Below, in pieces: positions 20,451 to 27,953 of a DNA stretch of 41,447 nucleotides; positions within the stretch are counted from its first letter, which is position 1, and each line of letters opens with the position of its first letter. The DNA comes from Porticoccaceae bacterium (GTDB lineage: Bacteria > Pseudomonadota > Gammaproteobacteria > Pseudomonadales > Porticoccaceae): positions 1-41,447 of the forward strand of contig PABE01000096.1 of NCBI GenBank assembly GCA_002702725.1, read 5' to 3'. The notes below the pieces were generated by a model. The model made no database searches. It worked only from the letters and a program-made list of their open reading frames with translations, and was not told the origin of the DNA. The translations under genes and the position numbers were made by a program.

Positions 20451-20538
20451 GCAGCGGAACTACTGGCAATTGGAGTGACAGTTGAAGTGATGGAGCAGTT
20501 GACGGATCGATTGAAAAGTTCCCTAAAGGAGAATGAAG

Positions 20539-21217
20539 ATGGAAAAGGTAAGGATTGAAATCAGGTCAGCCGAGGGCGGCGACGACTCGAAGCTATTGAT
20601 TCGCGACATGGCTGGAATATACGCAAAGGCCTGCAAGCGGAGGTGCCTTTAGCTTCGACATCGTGTCGGAGTCTGACGGAGAGATCGTGTGTTTTGTTTC
20701 TGGGAAGGGTGCTTGGAAAGACTTCAAGGATGAAGCCGGTGGCCACAGATGGCAGCGTGTTCCTCCGACTGAAACAAAGGGTCGCAGGCACAGTTCCACA
20801 TTTACGGTGGCAGTTTTCCGGGACGGCAGCGAGAGCATCGATTTTGACGAAAGCGATGTCAAGTTCGAGGCAGCTATTGGTCATGGTCCAGGAGGACAGC
20901 ACAAACAGAAGACAGCTTCCGCGATCAAGGCAACGCATGTTCCCACTGGAATAACAGCCTACGTGCAGAACGAGCGCTCGCAACACACAAACAAGCGAAA
21001 AGCCTTAGAGACTCTCCGGTCTCGTGTTACCGAGCTGATCGAGAGCGAGAAGCACAGCGAAGTCAACAACAGTCGCCAGGAGATGATTGGCAGCGGAGAG
21101 CGCAGCGACAAGATTCGCACTGTCCAGGAGCAGAATGGACGGGTGGTTGATCATCGGACAGGCAAGAAATGCAGTGTTTCTGCCTACCTAAAAGGCGACA
21201 TTTGGAAGCTCAGGTAA
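20539..21217 (+). CDS. class I peptide chain release factor, +1 frameshifted at UAG
   Basis: Frame one runs from ATG 20539 (AAAGGAG 7 bases upstream) for 37 codons to TAG 20650-20652. The second frame continues from AGC 20651 to 21217. Joined at CTT-TAG-C they give 225 aa with unbroken release-factor homology: RIEIRSAEGGDDSKLLIRDM, then FDIVSESDGEI, GGHRWQRVPPTETKG (PPT at 75-77) and GPGGQHKQKTASAIK (GGQ at 118-120). GGQ triggers peptidyl-tRNA hydrolysis. The P-x-T tripeptide is the RF1 type, which reads UAG and UAA. The helical domain 1 of normal RF1 is missing. GGAGG (20639-20643) stands 3 bases before CTT, the same layout as the bacterial prfB frameshift site, but with UAG in place of UGA. 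Confidence 0.85.
20639..20653 (+). promoter_or_regulatory. candidate programmed +1 frameshift site (GGAGG-TGC-CTT-TAG-C)
   Basis: The internal Shine-Dalgarno GGAGG, a 3-base spacer, the slippery CTT codon, the stop TAG and a following C reproduce the known RF2 (prfB) frameshift architecture. With UAG as the stop, scarcity of a UAG-reading factor would promote slippage, giving feedback control of an RF1-type protein. Confidence 0.75.
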
Positions 21218-21225
21218 TTGCCGCT

Positions 21226-21243
21226 GCGCATATAACATTACGG
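21226..21243 (+). promoter_or_regulatory. GCGCATATAACA promoter-like motif before GNAT-like gene
   Basis: GCGCATATAACATTACGG matches 37093-37110 at 17 of 18 positions, and both copies lie at the same distance from the next ATG (28 bases from motif start through the ATG). Both are intergenic. A phage-specific promoter whose -10 is CATATAAC would leave only a short leader carrying the ribosome-binding site. Confidence 0.6.
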
Positions 21244-21250
21244 GAGGAGG

Positions 21251-21817
21251 ATGTTGCGCAACCTGGAGATGGCCATGGCGAGCAAGGATGACGGATTTAC
21301 CAGGATGGAAAGCAGCCACTTCGACGCAGTGAAGAGTCTCGATTCTCGCTGCAATGAGGGTGTTTTCCCTGCGAAAGGAATACGGTCGGCCATTAGGGAT
21401 TCCGCGAACCGCGCTTTCGTGAACCTGAGTGGCGGAAAGGTAAACGGTTTCGTTGTCTTCTCAATCAAGCGAAACCCAGGGATCTTGCACATCGAAAGGT
21501 TTGCCGCAGACAGCGTCAGGTCGTACGATACGATTTTTGACGCGCTGTTCTACATCTGTGACGGAATCTTCGATCACCAAGAGTGCGAGTGCATCAACAT
21601 TGCTGTCCCGTTCAACAACTTGACTCTCCGTGGAAAGTTGATCGAGAAGGGGTTTAGTGTTGGCCAGACAAAAGGATCTGGCGACAACAGGAAGATCTAC
21701 TTCTCAAAGATCATGATCGAGAGCACCTGGAGCGAAGGGACCCACTATCCACTTGGGACCATGGTCATCGAGGAAATAATGGGCGGATCCTGCCGCGTGC
21801 TAGGACACATCGTCTAG
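21251..21817 (+). CDS. GNAT-like acyltransferase protein
   Basis: 188 aa from ATG 21251. The central part reads like a GNAT fold: a central beta-strand region (VNGFVVFSIKRNPGILHIER), a helix (SYDTIFDALFYICDGIF), then INIAVPFNNLTLRGKLIEKG resembling the end of the acetyl-CoA domain. The usual R/Q-x2-G-x-G/A pyrophosphate loop is not clear, so activity is uncertain. If active it could modify a host protein or tRNA. The gene is expressed from its own motif and converges on the sigma-factor gene with an 18-base 3' overlap. Confidence 0.55.
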   Translation: MLRNLEMAMASKDDGFTRMESSHFDAVKSLDSRCNEGVFPAKGIRSAIRDSANRAFVNLSGGKVNGFVVFSIKRNPGILHIERFAADSVRSYDTIFDALFYICDGIFDHQECECINIAVPFNNLTLRGKLIEKGFSVGQTKGSGDNRKIYFSKIMIESTWSEGTHYPLGTMVIEEIMGGSCRVLGHIV

Positions 21818-22438
21818 CTCGTCAAACAGGCTTCCTTCGTGGATGCTGTGCAGTCCAATCTCTTTGGCGCCGTCGGGGCACTTCGACCCAACCTCGAAAG
21901 AGATGTAGTTTGCCGCTGCCTTTAGCCTTAGCTTCGCCTCTTCTTCGGAAATGCCAAGCTCTACGGCAATGCTAGGCAAACTTGCTCCTTGCAGGACGAG
22001 ATTGATCAGTTGTTGCTGCGACGGGCTGAGGCTCCTTGCCGCTTCGATTGCCACATCGCACGCATCCGTGCCTGACCGGAAGTCTTCGATGTCCATGTCT
22101 TCGGGGTCATTCCTGAATGGCAGCGAATTCTCTTCAATTGTTGACATCGAGATGTGTTCTCCCTGCCGCTTCTTTACACGCAGATGGAGGTACATTTCGC
22201 GTCTGGCCACAGTCATTGCAAACGTGGCAAATTTCCCTTTGGATTCGTTCCACTTGTCAACGGACCTTGGCAGTGAAAAGACAGCATCGGCGTACAGGTC
22301 TTCTTGTAGCGACGGATTGTGCGGAACAATCTTTGCGGCCAGTGTTTCCAGTCTTCGCTGGAGAATCTCCACGAGGTCAGTAAACGCCTCTTGATTGCCT
22401 TCTTTGGCGAGCTTTGCTAGTTCATCAGTCCTTGACAT
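21800..22438 (-). CDS. sigma-70-family (ECF-like) RNA polymerase sigma factor
   Basis: 212 aa from ATG 22438 (MSRTDELAKLAKEGNQEAF), with GGAG and AAGGA on the minus strand just upstream. Region 2 spans about residues 17-90: EAFTDLVEILQRR, then LQEDLYADAVFSLPRSVDKW and GKFATFAMTVARREMYLHL. Region 4 spans about 137-180, with a helix-turn-helix GASLPSIAVELGISEEEAKL. The acidic linker between them and the lack of region 3 fit a two-domain ECF-type factor. It would redirect host RNA polymerase to phage promoters; the GCGCATAYA motif is a candidate target. It is transcribed against its neighbours. Confidence 0.85.
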   Translation of the reverse strand: MSRTDELAKLAKEGNQEAFTDLVEILQRRLETLAAKIVPHNPSLQEDLYADAVFSLPRSVDKWNESKGKFATFAMTVARREMYLHLRVKKRQGEHISMSTIEENSLPFRNDPEDMDIEDFRSGTDACDVAIEAARSLSPSQQQLINLVLQGASLPSIAVELGISEEEAKLRLKAAANYISFEVGSKCPDGAKEIGLHSIHEGSLFDELDDVS

Positions 22439-22504
22439 TTCCTTCTCCTGGAGTAAAACACACACATAGGGGCGAGCAAGTATTATACACGAAAGGTTGA
22501 CAAA
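22439..22504. promoter_or_regulatory. divergent promoter region between sigma and recombinase genes
   Basis: In the 66-bp gap, TATTATAC (22481-22488) reads as TATTAT on the plus strand and TATAAT on the minus strand, so one AT-rich core could serve as -10 for both genes. No good -35 element is visible on either side. Confidence 0.4.
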
Positions 22505-23929
22505 ATGCACAACCGTATATCTGAAAACACACCGCGAGTCTACGCACTCTGTCGAGTTTCGTCTAAGAAGCAGGTACTTGCCGACATATCGATTCCCGAG
22601 CAAAGGGCCGCTGCGAGGCGATACAGGAAGGAAAAGCTGAGCAAGTTCAGGTGGGGCGAAGAGTCGTACCCAGAGACGGAGGCAAACGGGTTCTTTGTCG
22701 ACCGCGCCGTGTCGGCATGGAAGAAGAAATTCAACGAGCGCCCTGCAGCATCTCGGCTTTTGAGTGTCGTTCGTCCTGGAGATTACGTGCTGATATACAG
22801 TGTTGACCGGGCATTCAGGAACGTTGGTGACTTCGGGACTGTCATGCAGGCGATGACGCAGACCGGCGTGAATGTGATTTTTGTCAGCCAAGAATCGGTC
22901 AACATGAACACCTCTTCTGGCAAGCTTATTGGAAACATGCTTGCGACCATCGCCCAGTACTCCTCGGACGTGAAGTCAGATCGCGCAAGAGAGGCAAAGC
23001 TAATGCGAAAGCTTGGTCTCGTTGACAAGAATAAGCCATCCGGAGAGCCTGAGAAGATCCCCTGGGACGAAAACAAGCTCGTGCTGCCAGGAAGGATTGA
23101 AGAGGAATCAAAGAGAGTGCCAGGTAGGGTTTTCCCGTACATTCGGTGCAGCCACGTCAAGTCGCTGGAGTCTGGCCTTGGGCTTGCCTGCCAGGAGCAG
23201 GCCGTTGTTGCCTACTCGCAGCAATTAAAAGAAGGCAACGACCTGCTTGAAATACAGGATGTGTTTGCCGACGAAGCAGTTAGCGCATTCTCGAAATCAT
23301 TTGCAGAAAGGCCTTCAGGGAGGGTGATTAGCGAGCAGCTGAAGACTGGCGATCATGTTGTTGTCTACAGGCTAGACCGTGCATGGAGAAGCCTTGGTGA
23401 CGCAACGCAGACGATCGAGAACTGGATCAGCAACGGCATTCACGTCCACCTCGTTGCCGATGGCGTGCGGTCTGATGATCCATTTGGAAGGCTGCACTTC
23501 TACACGATGGCGTACATCTCGTGGGTGGAGTCATACTTGACTTCTTGCAGGTCGAAGGCAGTGGCTGCCTACTTGAAGAAGAAAGGTCGCCCGGCTGGAA
23601 ACACTCCGTACCTGACGAAGAAAATCGTCAAGAACAACAAGAAGCAGTTAGTGCTTGACGTTGACAGGATCGGCAGGGCTGCTTGGTTCAAAGACCTGAA
23701 AGAACGCACTGGAATGACGTACGAGGCGATGGCAGAGTACATTGCCAGAGAGTACGCAAAGAGGAGCGGCAAGAAGTACAAAATGACAGAGCATCCTTTT
23801 GACTTCCGCAGGATCGAAAAGGACGTTGTCGCTCTGCCCAAAATGCTTGAAACAGCTGCCGCAAATATGGCAGACGTTCCTACTCCTGAGGAACTACATT
23901 CAAGGGGCGTGATAAAATATATGCTGTAA
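22505..23929 (+). CDS. tandem double-domain serine recombinase
   Basis: 474 aa. Serine recombinases cut and rejoin DNA through a serine near the N-terminus. This protein has two successive copies of that domain. Copy 1: YALCRVSSKKQ (S19 or S20 candidate nucleophile), VDRAVSAWKKKFNERPAASR, YSVDRAFRN. Copy 2: PYIRCSHVKSLESG (S216), ADEAVSAFSKSFAERPSGR, YRLDRAWRS. The DRA-x-R arginine motifs are at 101-105 and 291-295. The C-terminal 120 residues hold a short recombinase-type DNA-binding region (RPAGNTPYL, MTYEAMAEYIA), much smaller than that of large integrases. One chain could supply two active sites, so it may act as a dimer where others act as tetramers (inference). It might integrate, resolve or rearrange phage DNA. 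Confidence 0.85.
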   Translation: MHNRISENTPRVYALCRVSSKKQVLADISIPEQRAAARRYRKEKLSKFRWGEESYPETEANGFFVDRAVSAWKKKFNERPAASRLLSVVRPGDYVLIYSVDRAFRNVGDFGTVMQAMTQTGVNVIFVSQESVNMNTSSGKLIGNMLATIAQYSSDVKSDRAREAKLMRKLGLVDKNKPSGEPEKIPWDENKLVLPGRIEEESKRVPGRVFPYIRCSHVKSLESGLGLACQEQAVVAYSQQLKEGNDLLEIQDVFADEAVSAFSKSFAERPSGRVISEQLKTGDHVVVYRLDRAWRSLGDATQTIENWISNGIHVHLVADGVRSDDPFGRLHFYTMAYISWVESYLTSCRSKAVAAYLKKKGRPAGNTPYLTKKIVKNNKKQLVLDVDRIGRAAWFKDLKERTGMTYEAMAEYIAREYAKRSGKKYKMTEHPFDFRRIEKDVVALPKMLETAAANMADVPTPEELHSRGVIKYML

Positions 23930-24248
23930 TTGATTTGCAGCAGGCGTCCCTCAGTTCCTCTTCTGAGTCTGATAGTTCCCTGAACACCGACTTGGATGTC
24001 GTTCGTTCATGGTTCTCGCTGAACTCACTGTCGCCAGTAGAGACCGTTGTATCGCAAATGTGCTCCAGCCTTATTGATCTATACAGAATCCTCAGGGCTG
24101 TGGTGGCTACATGGATTTCGTCCGGTATGCCATCGGACTCTTCTGCGGATTCATCTTCTACCAGCATTGATTGCAAATCCTTGATTTCATGAACTCTTCG
24201 CTGGATAGCCTTTTCGATTGCTTCTCGTTTTTCCAGATTGCTCGTCAC
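23880..24248 (-). CDS. hypothetical acidic helical protein
   Basis: 122 aa, MTSNLEKREAIEKAIQRRVH start. The first 30 residues are a probable coiled coil (EKAIQRRVHEIKDLQSMLVE) and the remainder is acidic and serine-rich. It overlaps the helix-turn-helix gene upstream by 4 bases, implying one transcript, and converges on the recombinase gene with a 50-base 3' overlap. It could be a partner of the helix-turn-helix protein. Confidence 0.6.
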   Translation of the reverse strand: MTSNLEKREAIEKAIQRRVHEIKDLQSMLVEDESAEESDGIPDEIHVATTALRILYRSIRLEHICDTTVSTGDSEFSENHERTTSKSVFRELSDSEEELRDACCKSITAYILSRPLNVVPQE

Positions 24249-24475
24249 GGTTCCTTCCTTGAGTTGAGTTCCAATTGAAATCTCTGGTACGCGCCGAGCG
24301 AAGTCTTCTTTCCTGACTCCGTGCGCACGATATCCAGCACGACAGTTCTTCCGTCGATTGCTGTTGCGCCAGTAGTTGTGAGCCTATGTATCTTGCTCAC
24401 GCTGCAACCTAGTAGCGCAGCAAGTTCGTTAATGCTGCATGGGTTCTCTTGAAGTATCTTCTCAGCCTCATCCAT
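24245..24475 (-). CDS. small helix-turn-helix regulator, DUF1580/excisionase-like
   Basis: 76 aa. It begins MDEAEKILQENPCSINELAA; the helix-turn-helix is ELAALLGCSVSKIHRLTTTG (about residues 17-36), followed by a wing-like stretch (GRTVVLDIVRTES) and SLGAYQRFQLEL. This order resembles the winged-helix excisionase and planctomycete DUF1580 proteins. A repressor or excisionase role for the divergent promoters beside it is likely but unproven. Its start faces the phased repeats at 24541-24616. Confidence 0.65.
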   Translation of the reverse strand: MDEAEKILQENPCSINELAALLGCSVSKIHRLTTTGATAIDGRTVVLDIVRTESGKKTSLGAYQRFQLELNSRKEP

Positions 24476-24510
24476 GGACTGCTCCGGAAGTGCGGTGGCC
24501 CTCTATATTC

Positions 24511-24519
24511 TATATGCGC
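24511..24519 (-). promoter_or_regulatory. GCGCATATA motif on the minus strand
   Basis: Read on the minus strand this is GCGCATATA followed by GAATATAG, 36 bases before the ATG of the helix-turn-helix gene. It matches the plus-strand motifs at 10925, 21226 and 37093 in orientation relative to its gene. Confidence 0.5.
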
Positions 24520-24540
24520 CAAGCCGTTTCCCGCTGATTC

Positions 24541-24616
24541 CCAAATCTTACTTTTCTTTCCCATATTTTCCTAAATTTTCCTAAATCTTCTCATACTTTC
24601 TCACATTTTCTCACCG
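24541..24616. repeat. 10-bp helically phased tandem repeats
   Basis: From 24561 each 10-base block has the form YYAHATTTTC or close to it: CCATATTTTC, CTAAATTTTC, CTAAATCTTC, TCATACTTTC, TCACATTTTC, ending TCACCG at 24611. Two weaker blocks precede (24541-24560). The exact 10-bp period places every copy on one face of the helix. The repeats lie between the divergent helix-turn-helix and scaffold genes, as expected for cooperative operator or bent-DNA sites. Confidence 0.6.
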
Positions 24617-24628
24617 AGCTGTCCTTCC

Positions 24629-24638
24629 GCGCATACAA
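24629..24638 (+). promoter_or_regulatory. GCGCATACAA motif before the capsid operon
   Basis: A one-base variant (ATACAA for ATATAA) of the recurrent motif, 48 bases before the scaffold gene. With the minus-strand copy at 24511 it brackets the phased repeats, so both divergent transcription units start with the same signal. Confidence 0.45.
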
Positions 24639-24685
24639 GAGGTCAGAAATCACCCCCAGTCTAGTACGCGCAAAACATACGAATC

Positions 24686-25930
24686 ATGGCAAAGCGAACT
24701 TCGTTTCAAGATGCCGACGAGAACAACAAGACTCTTGCCGACCTGATCAATGAGGAAAACCCCCAGGTCGAGGATGAGCAAGAAGTCGAAGAGCCCTCGG
24801 AAGATCCTGTAGAGGATGGTCCAGAGGAAGTTCCTGAGGATGATGAAGATCCTTCGCAGGGAAGCGGAGAAGGCGAACCGGAGGTCACGGAAGACACGAC
24901 TCCGGCGCCGTTCTCTCGCTATTTGGCAGAGCGCGGGTACGAAATCCCTGAGGGATTAGACGAATCGGACCTGATCGAGTCTGTGTTTCGCCGGATGCAG
25001 GAAGTCGACAAGATCCGGAAGGACTTAGAGCAGGAAAGAAAAGAGCGGGAGAAGCTTCTCAAGGAGCAAGAGGAGCTTCGCAAATCGCAGCAGGCACAAG
25101 CTCCGTCGCCAGCTGCACCTCCAGAGCAAAGAGACGAAAAGCCCAGCAGTGACGACTTCTGGGGTCCTCTGGAAGAACCTGACCGCGAATTGATGCAACG
25201 GGTCGAGCAAGACCCTAACACCGGCATGTTCCGTTCTCGGGAAGAGTACCAGGGATTTGGCGGCGAAGAGGCTGCTCGCAAGATCAACGAATACAACCAG
25301 CGGCTGAGTCGTCGGTCGCAAGCCATCCTGAAGAATCCAGCAGACGCTGTTTTCCAAGCAGGCCTGGCCAAGAGAATCGAAGAGATTGCCATCAAGAAGG
25401 CAGAATCTCTCTTCGAGGAGAAAATCAAGGGCCTGGGAGACATCCAGGGCAAGGCTGTTGCAGCATTCGACAAGCGCCGCGAGGCCGAGGCAAAGCAGCA
25501 GCGAATCAGTTCGTTCTATGAGGAGCATGGAGACAAGTTCCTCAAGCGTGACCCAAGCGGTCGCCTGCTGACTGACCTGGGTGGAGACTATATCCCCACT
25601 GACATTGGCAAGGCTTTCTACGACGAGCTTGCCTACATCAAAGACACACTTCAAGTCAAAGACGAAGAGACGGCGTTGAAAACAGCGTGGAGAAACATTT
25701 CTCGCACGATCGCTGCTCCGAGTCAGCAAGAGGCTCCTCCGAAAACTGAACCGGAGACGCCTCCGCAAGAAAGCGGGCCGCAAAAGCGCCGCAAGTTTGT
25801 AGAGCGCAGAAACACCGAAAGCCCCAGTGTTCCTGCCAATCGTGATGGCTATGCCAGAGAGGGGCGACCCGAGCGAAGCAGACCGCTTTCGCTCTCGGAA
25901 TTGGTGAAAGAAGAAGAAAGTCTTCAGTAG
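24686..25930 (+). CDS. capsid scaffolding-like protein
   Basis: 414 aa. Residues 15-75 are extremely acidic (EDEQEVEEPSEDPVEDGPEE), residues 95-140 a strong coiled coil (DKIRKDLEQERKEREKLLKE), and the C-terminus basic and proline-rich (GPQKRRKFVERR, then PLSLSELVKEEESLQ). An acidic, coiled-coil protein with a short basic helical end directly before the major capsid gene is typical of phage scaffolds, which guide shell assembly inside the procapsid. Assignment rests on composition and position. Confidence 0.75.
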   Translation: MAKRTSFQDADENNKTLADLINEENPQVEDEQEVEEPSEDPVEDGPEEVPEDDEDPSQGSGEGEPEVTEDTTPAPFSRYLAERGYEIPEGLDESDLIESVFRRMQEVDKIRKDLEQERKEREKLLKEQEELRKSQQAQAPSPAAPPEQRDEKPSSDDFWGPLEEPDRELMQRVEQDPNTGMFRSREEYQGFGGEEAARKINEYNQRLSRRSQAILKNPADAVFQAGLAKRIEEIAIKKAESLFEEKIKGLGDIQGKAVAAFDKRREAEAKQQRISSFYEEHGDKFLKRDPSGRLLTDLGGDYIPTDIGKAFYDELAYIKDTLQVKDEETALKTAWRNISRTIAAPSQQEAPPKTEPETPPQESGPQKRRKFVERRNTESPSVPANRDGYAREGRPERSRPLSLSELVKEEESLQ

Positions 25931-25968
25931 CCAGCAACATCATTTGGCCGTAGTAAGGAAGCGTAACG

Positions 25969-27093
25969 GTGGCAAACGAGGGAATCTTAGCAGTTAAAGC
26001 AACTGCGCCGAAGTATCTGAAGGGCGCGAGTGACCAGACCATTCGTCAGCGTGTGTTGCTGTCAATGTTGGATTCTCGCGGCCAGTTGAAATTCAATGTG
26101 GATGGCCATACGGAATCTAATTGGCTGATCCAGGTTCGCGACCCGCAGATTCGCCAATACGGTGACTCGGCGCGTCAGAACTTCACCGAACATGACGCCT
26201 ACGAATCGTTGCAGATCGACGTTCGTGGCTACATCGGAACTGACAAGCTTTCGCACCGCACTGGCTTGCTGAACCGTGGCAAGTTGGCGATCGTCAATCA
26301 CTACGACGAGAAGCTGAAGATTCTGATGCGTGCTGCACGGCGCCGCATTGGTACGGACATTTATGCAGACGGATACGCGACCGGCAACGAACAAGCCTTG
26401 ATTGGTCTTGGCTCGTTCATGAAGCCTGATGGCTCGGTCGACACCGACGACTTGGTTGCAGTGCCGTCTTCGAGCGCAGCCTACGGCGGAAAGTCCTGCC
26501 AGTTGGGTGCTCTTGGAGGTAGCTGGTCTGCCGATTTGGCGGTCGCCGACCGTCCCAGTTCTTTGATCTCGTACGACTGGCCTCTTGGGTCTGGCTCGCC
26601 TGAATATGACGCGCTGACTCCCAAGATGATCAACGCTGGATCGACTCGCTGGCCGAGCGGTACTGCCGGTTGGAAGCACAACTGCACGACCATCATGCGT
26701 CGGGCACGTCAATGGACGCGCAGCCTTGGTGGCGACGGCTCTGAGCCAATGCTCCACCTGTTGTGCAGCGAGTTCTACGGCGAATACCAAGACTACATGG
26801 AATCCAAGGAACGGATCATCCTTCCTCACAAGGAAACGTCCGACTACGGGTTCTCGCGAACGCTGAACTTCGAGGGCGCCGCGATTGTCGACGACTTCGA
26901 CGTTCCGAGCCAAAAAGGGTACGGCCTCAACATCGACGAGCTGATGCTGTTCACCTTGCACGACGACTTGTTTGAGTCGGAAGGCCCTGAGTGGGACACG
27001 ATGGAACAAGCGTGGTTGTTTGTTGTGCGGATGGCTGGAAACCTCCGGTTCAATCCGAAGCACCACAGCGAGTACGGCGTCTACGGCAGCTAA
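25969..27093 (+). CDS. major capsid protein
   Basis: 374 aa from GTG 25969 (AAGGAAG upstream). It follows the scaffold gene and precedes a likely decoration protein. Features fit a phage major head protein of HK97 type: a polar N-terminal arm, alternating strands and helices (GYIGTDKLSHRTGLLNRGKL, then IVNHYDEKLKILMRAARRRI), a central domain around GSFMKPDGSVD, and AWLFVVRMAGNLRFNPKHHS near the end. Codon bias is strong, as expected for an abundant protein. The exact family was not identified. Confidence 0.8.
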   Translation: MANEGILAVKATAPKYLKGASDQTIRQRVLLSMLDSRGQLKFNVDGHTESNWLIQVRDPQIRQYGDSARQNFTEHDAYESLQIDVRGYIGTDKLSHRTGLLNRGKLAIVNHYDEKLKILMRAARRRIGTDIYADGYATGNEQALIGLGSFMKPDGSVDTDDLVAVPSSSAAYGGKSCQLGALGGSWSADLAVADRPSSLISYDWPLGSGSPEYDALTPKMINAGSTRWPSGTAGWKHNCTTIMRRARQWTRSLGGDGSEPMLHLLCSEFYGEYQDYMESKERIILPHKETSDYGFSRTLNFEGAAIVDDFDVPSQKGYGLNIDELMLFTLHDDLFESEGPEWDTMEQAWLFVVRMAGNLRFNPKHHSEYGVYGS

Positions 27094-27142
27094 GCCAAGC
27101 CGGAAGCAACGAATTTTGGAAAGGAATCTCCGGGAATAAAAG

Positions 27143-27676
27143 ATGAGCCGTTTTAACAACCCTTTTGAGCGAGGCACTACTCGCTCGGCAACCGACCGCC
27201 CGCATTTGCTTGGTCAGCGTTGCTACTTTGACAACGTCGTTGCAAACACTGGCAACGGCCCGACGAAGGTCACTGATGGCCGGGAGGTTGAAGCCATTGT
27301 CGTGAAGAATGACTCTGGCGGAACCTTGGCTGCAAAGAAGGCAGTCACTTGGAAAGCCGGGTACACCGGCACGCGAGTTGGTGGCGTCACGAGTGGCGCA
27401 TCCCAGCGAGTTGCTGGCATCGTTGACCCGTTCTTGACGAGCACTGTTGCGGACGGCGAGCAGTTTTTGCTGATCGTCAAAGGTCCCACGACTGTGCTTG
27501 CAAATGACGGATCAATTACTGCTGGCACTGGCTTGGTCTCTCAAGCCGCTGGCCGCGCTGGCGGGTATGCAGCGAACGGCGACTCTGACGACGCATTGAG
27601 CTACTTCGGGACTGCTGATGCCGCGAGTTCGGCTCAGGACGACGACGTGGCCGCGACGATCGACTGCCGTTACTAA
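27143..27676 (+). CDS. virion structural protein, probable head decoration
   Basis: 177 aa. It is rich in Gly, Ala, Thr and Val, with a beta-type pattern: EAIVVKNDSGGTLAAKKAVT, then RVAGIVDPFLTSTVADGEQF and LLIVKGPTTVLAND. Proteins of this pattern next to the capsid gene, with a phrase like ADGEQFLLIVKGPT, are usually capsid decoration or stabilising proteins of the gpD-like or DUF2190 kind. It is well expressed by codon use. The exact family is not certain. Confidence 0.65.
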   Translation: MSRFNNPFERGTTRSATDRPHLLGQRCYFDNVVANTGNGPTKVTDGREVEAIVVKNDSGGTLAAKKAVTWKAGYTGTRVGGVTSGASQRVAGIVDPFLTSTVADGEQFLLIVKGPTTVLANDGSITAGTGLVSQAAGRAGGYAANGDSDDALSYFGTADAASSAQDDDVAATIDCRY

Positions 27677-27711
27677 TCGTTTTGGCAACAACACTTAACA
27701 GGTGATTTGAT

Positions 27712-27849
27712 ATGAAAAGCTCCTCATCCTCATCTTCGGGGCAGACTGGCGCGGACTGTTGCAAAGGCGGAAGCACACTTGATGAATCCGCCGTAGACAA
27801 CGTGTCGAGCGAGAGTGCAGACATGCGTGGTGGCGGCTCTAAGAGCTAA
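27712..27849 (+). CDS. tiny serine-rich protein
   Basis: 45 aa from ATG 27712, with AGGTGA about 8 bases upstream. It opens with seven consecutive serines (MKSSSSSSSGQTG) and has a CC pair and a glycine-rich end (RGGGSKS). No function recognised. It is the last gene before a strong terminator, in the capsid unit. Confidence 0.55.
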   Translation: MKSSSSSSSGQTGADCCKGGSTLDESAVDNVSSESADMRGGGSKS

Positions 27850-27896
27850 CTGCACTTTCACTTCTCTTATGGTCTGCTGGGGGTGCGAGTGGGCCT

Positions 27897-27933
27897 GGGG
27901 GCGGGTGGGTTAATACTGCCCGCCCCCTTTTTT
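27897..27933 (+). terminator. strong intrinsic terminator after capsid genes
   Basis: GGGGGCGGG (27897-27905) pairs perfectly with CCCGCCCCC (27919-27927), with a 13-base loop and TTTTTT at 27928-27933. It lies 47 bases after the last capsid-unit gene and separates it from the terminase genes. Confidence 0.9.
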
Positions 27934-27935
27934 AT

Positions 27936-27947
27936 GCACCTACAAGA
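27936..27947 (+). promoter_or_regulatory. weak motif relative after the terminator
   Basis: GCACCTACAAGA resembles GCGCATACAAGA (24629-24640) at 9 of 12 positions and lies just after the terminator, 7 bases before the GTG at 27954. Transcription of the terminase genes has to restart near here, but the match is loose. Confidence 0.2.
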
Positions 27948-27953
27948 ACAAGC

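Noticed and set aside
23935-24192. Serine-rich plus-strand frame after the recombinase
   Set aside because: It is antisense to a better-composed gene that is coupled by ATGA to the helix-turn-helix gene, and its serine runs mirror the acidic codons of that gene.
26062-27177. Minus-strand frame of 371 codons opposite the capsid gene
   Set aside because: Strong codon bias in the capsid gene leaves its complement free of stops. The plus-strand product fits head gene order.
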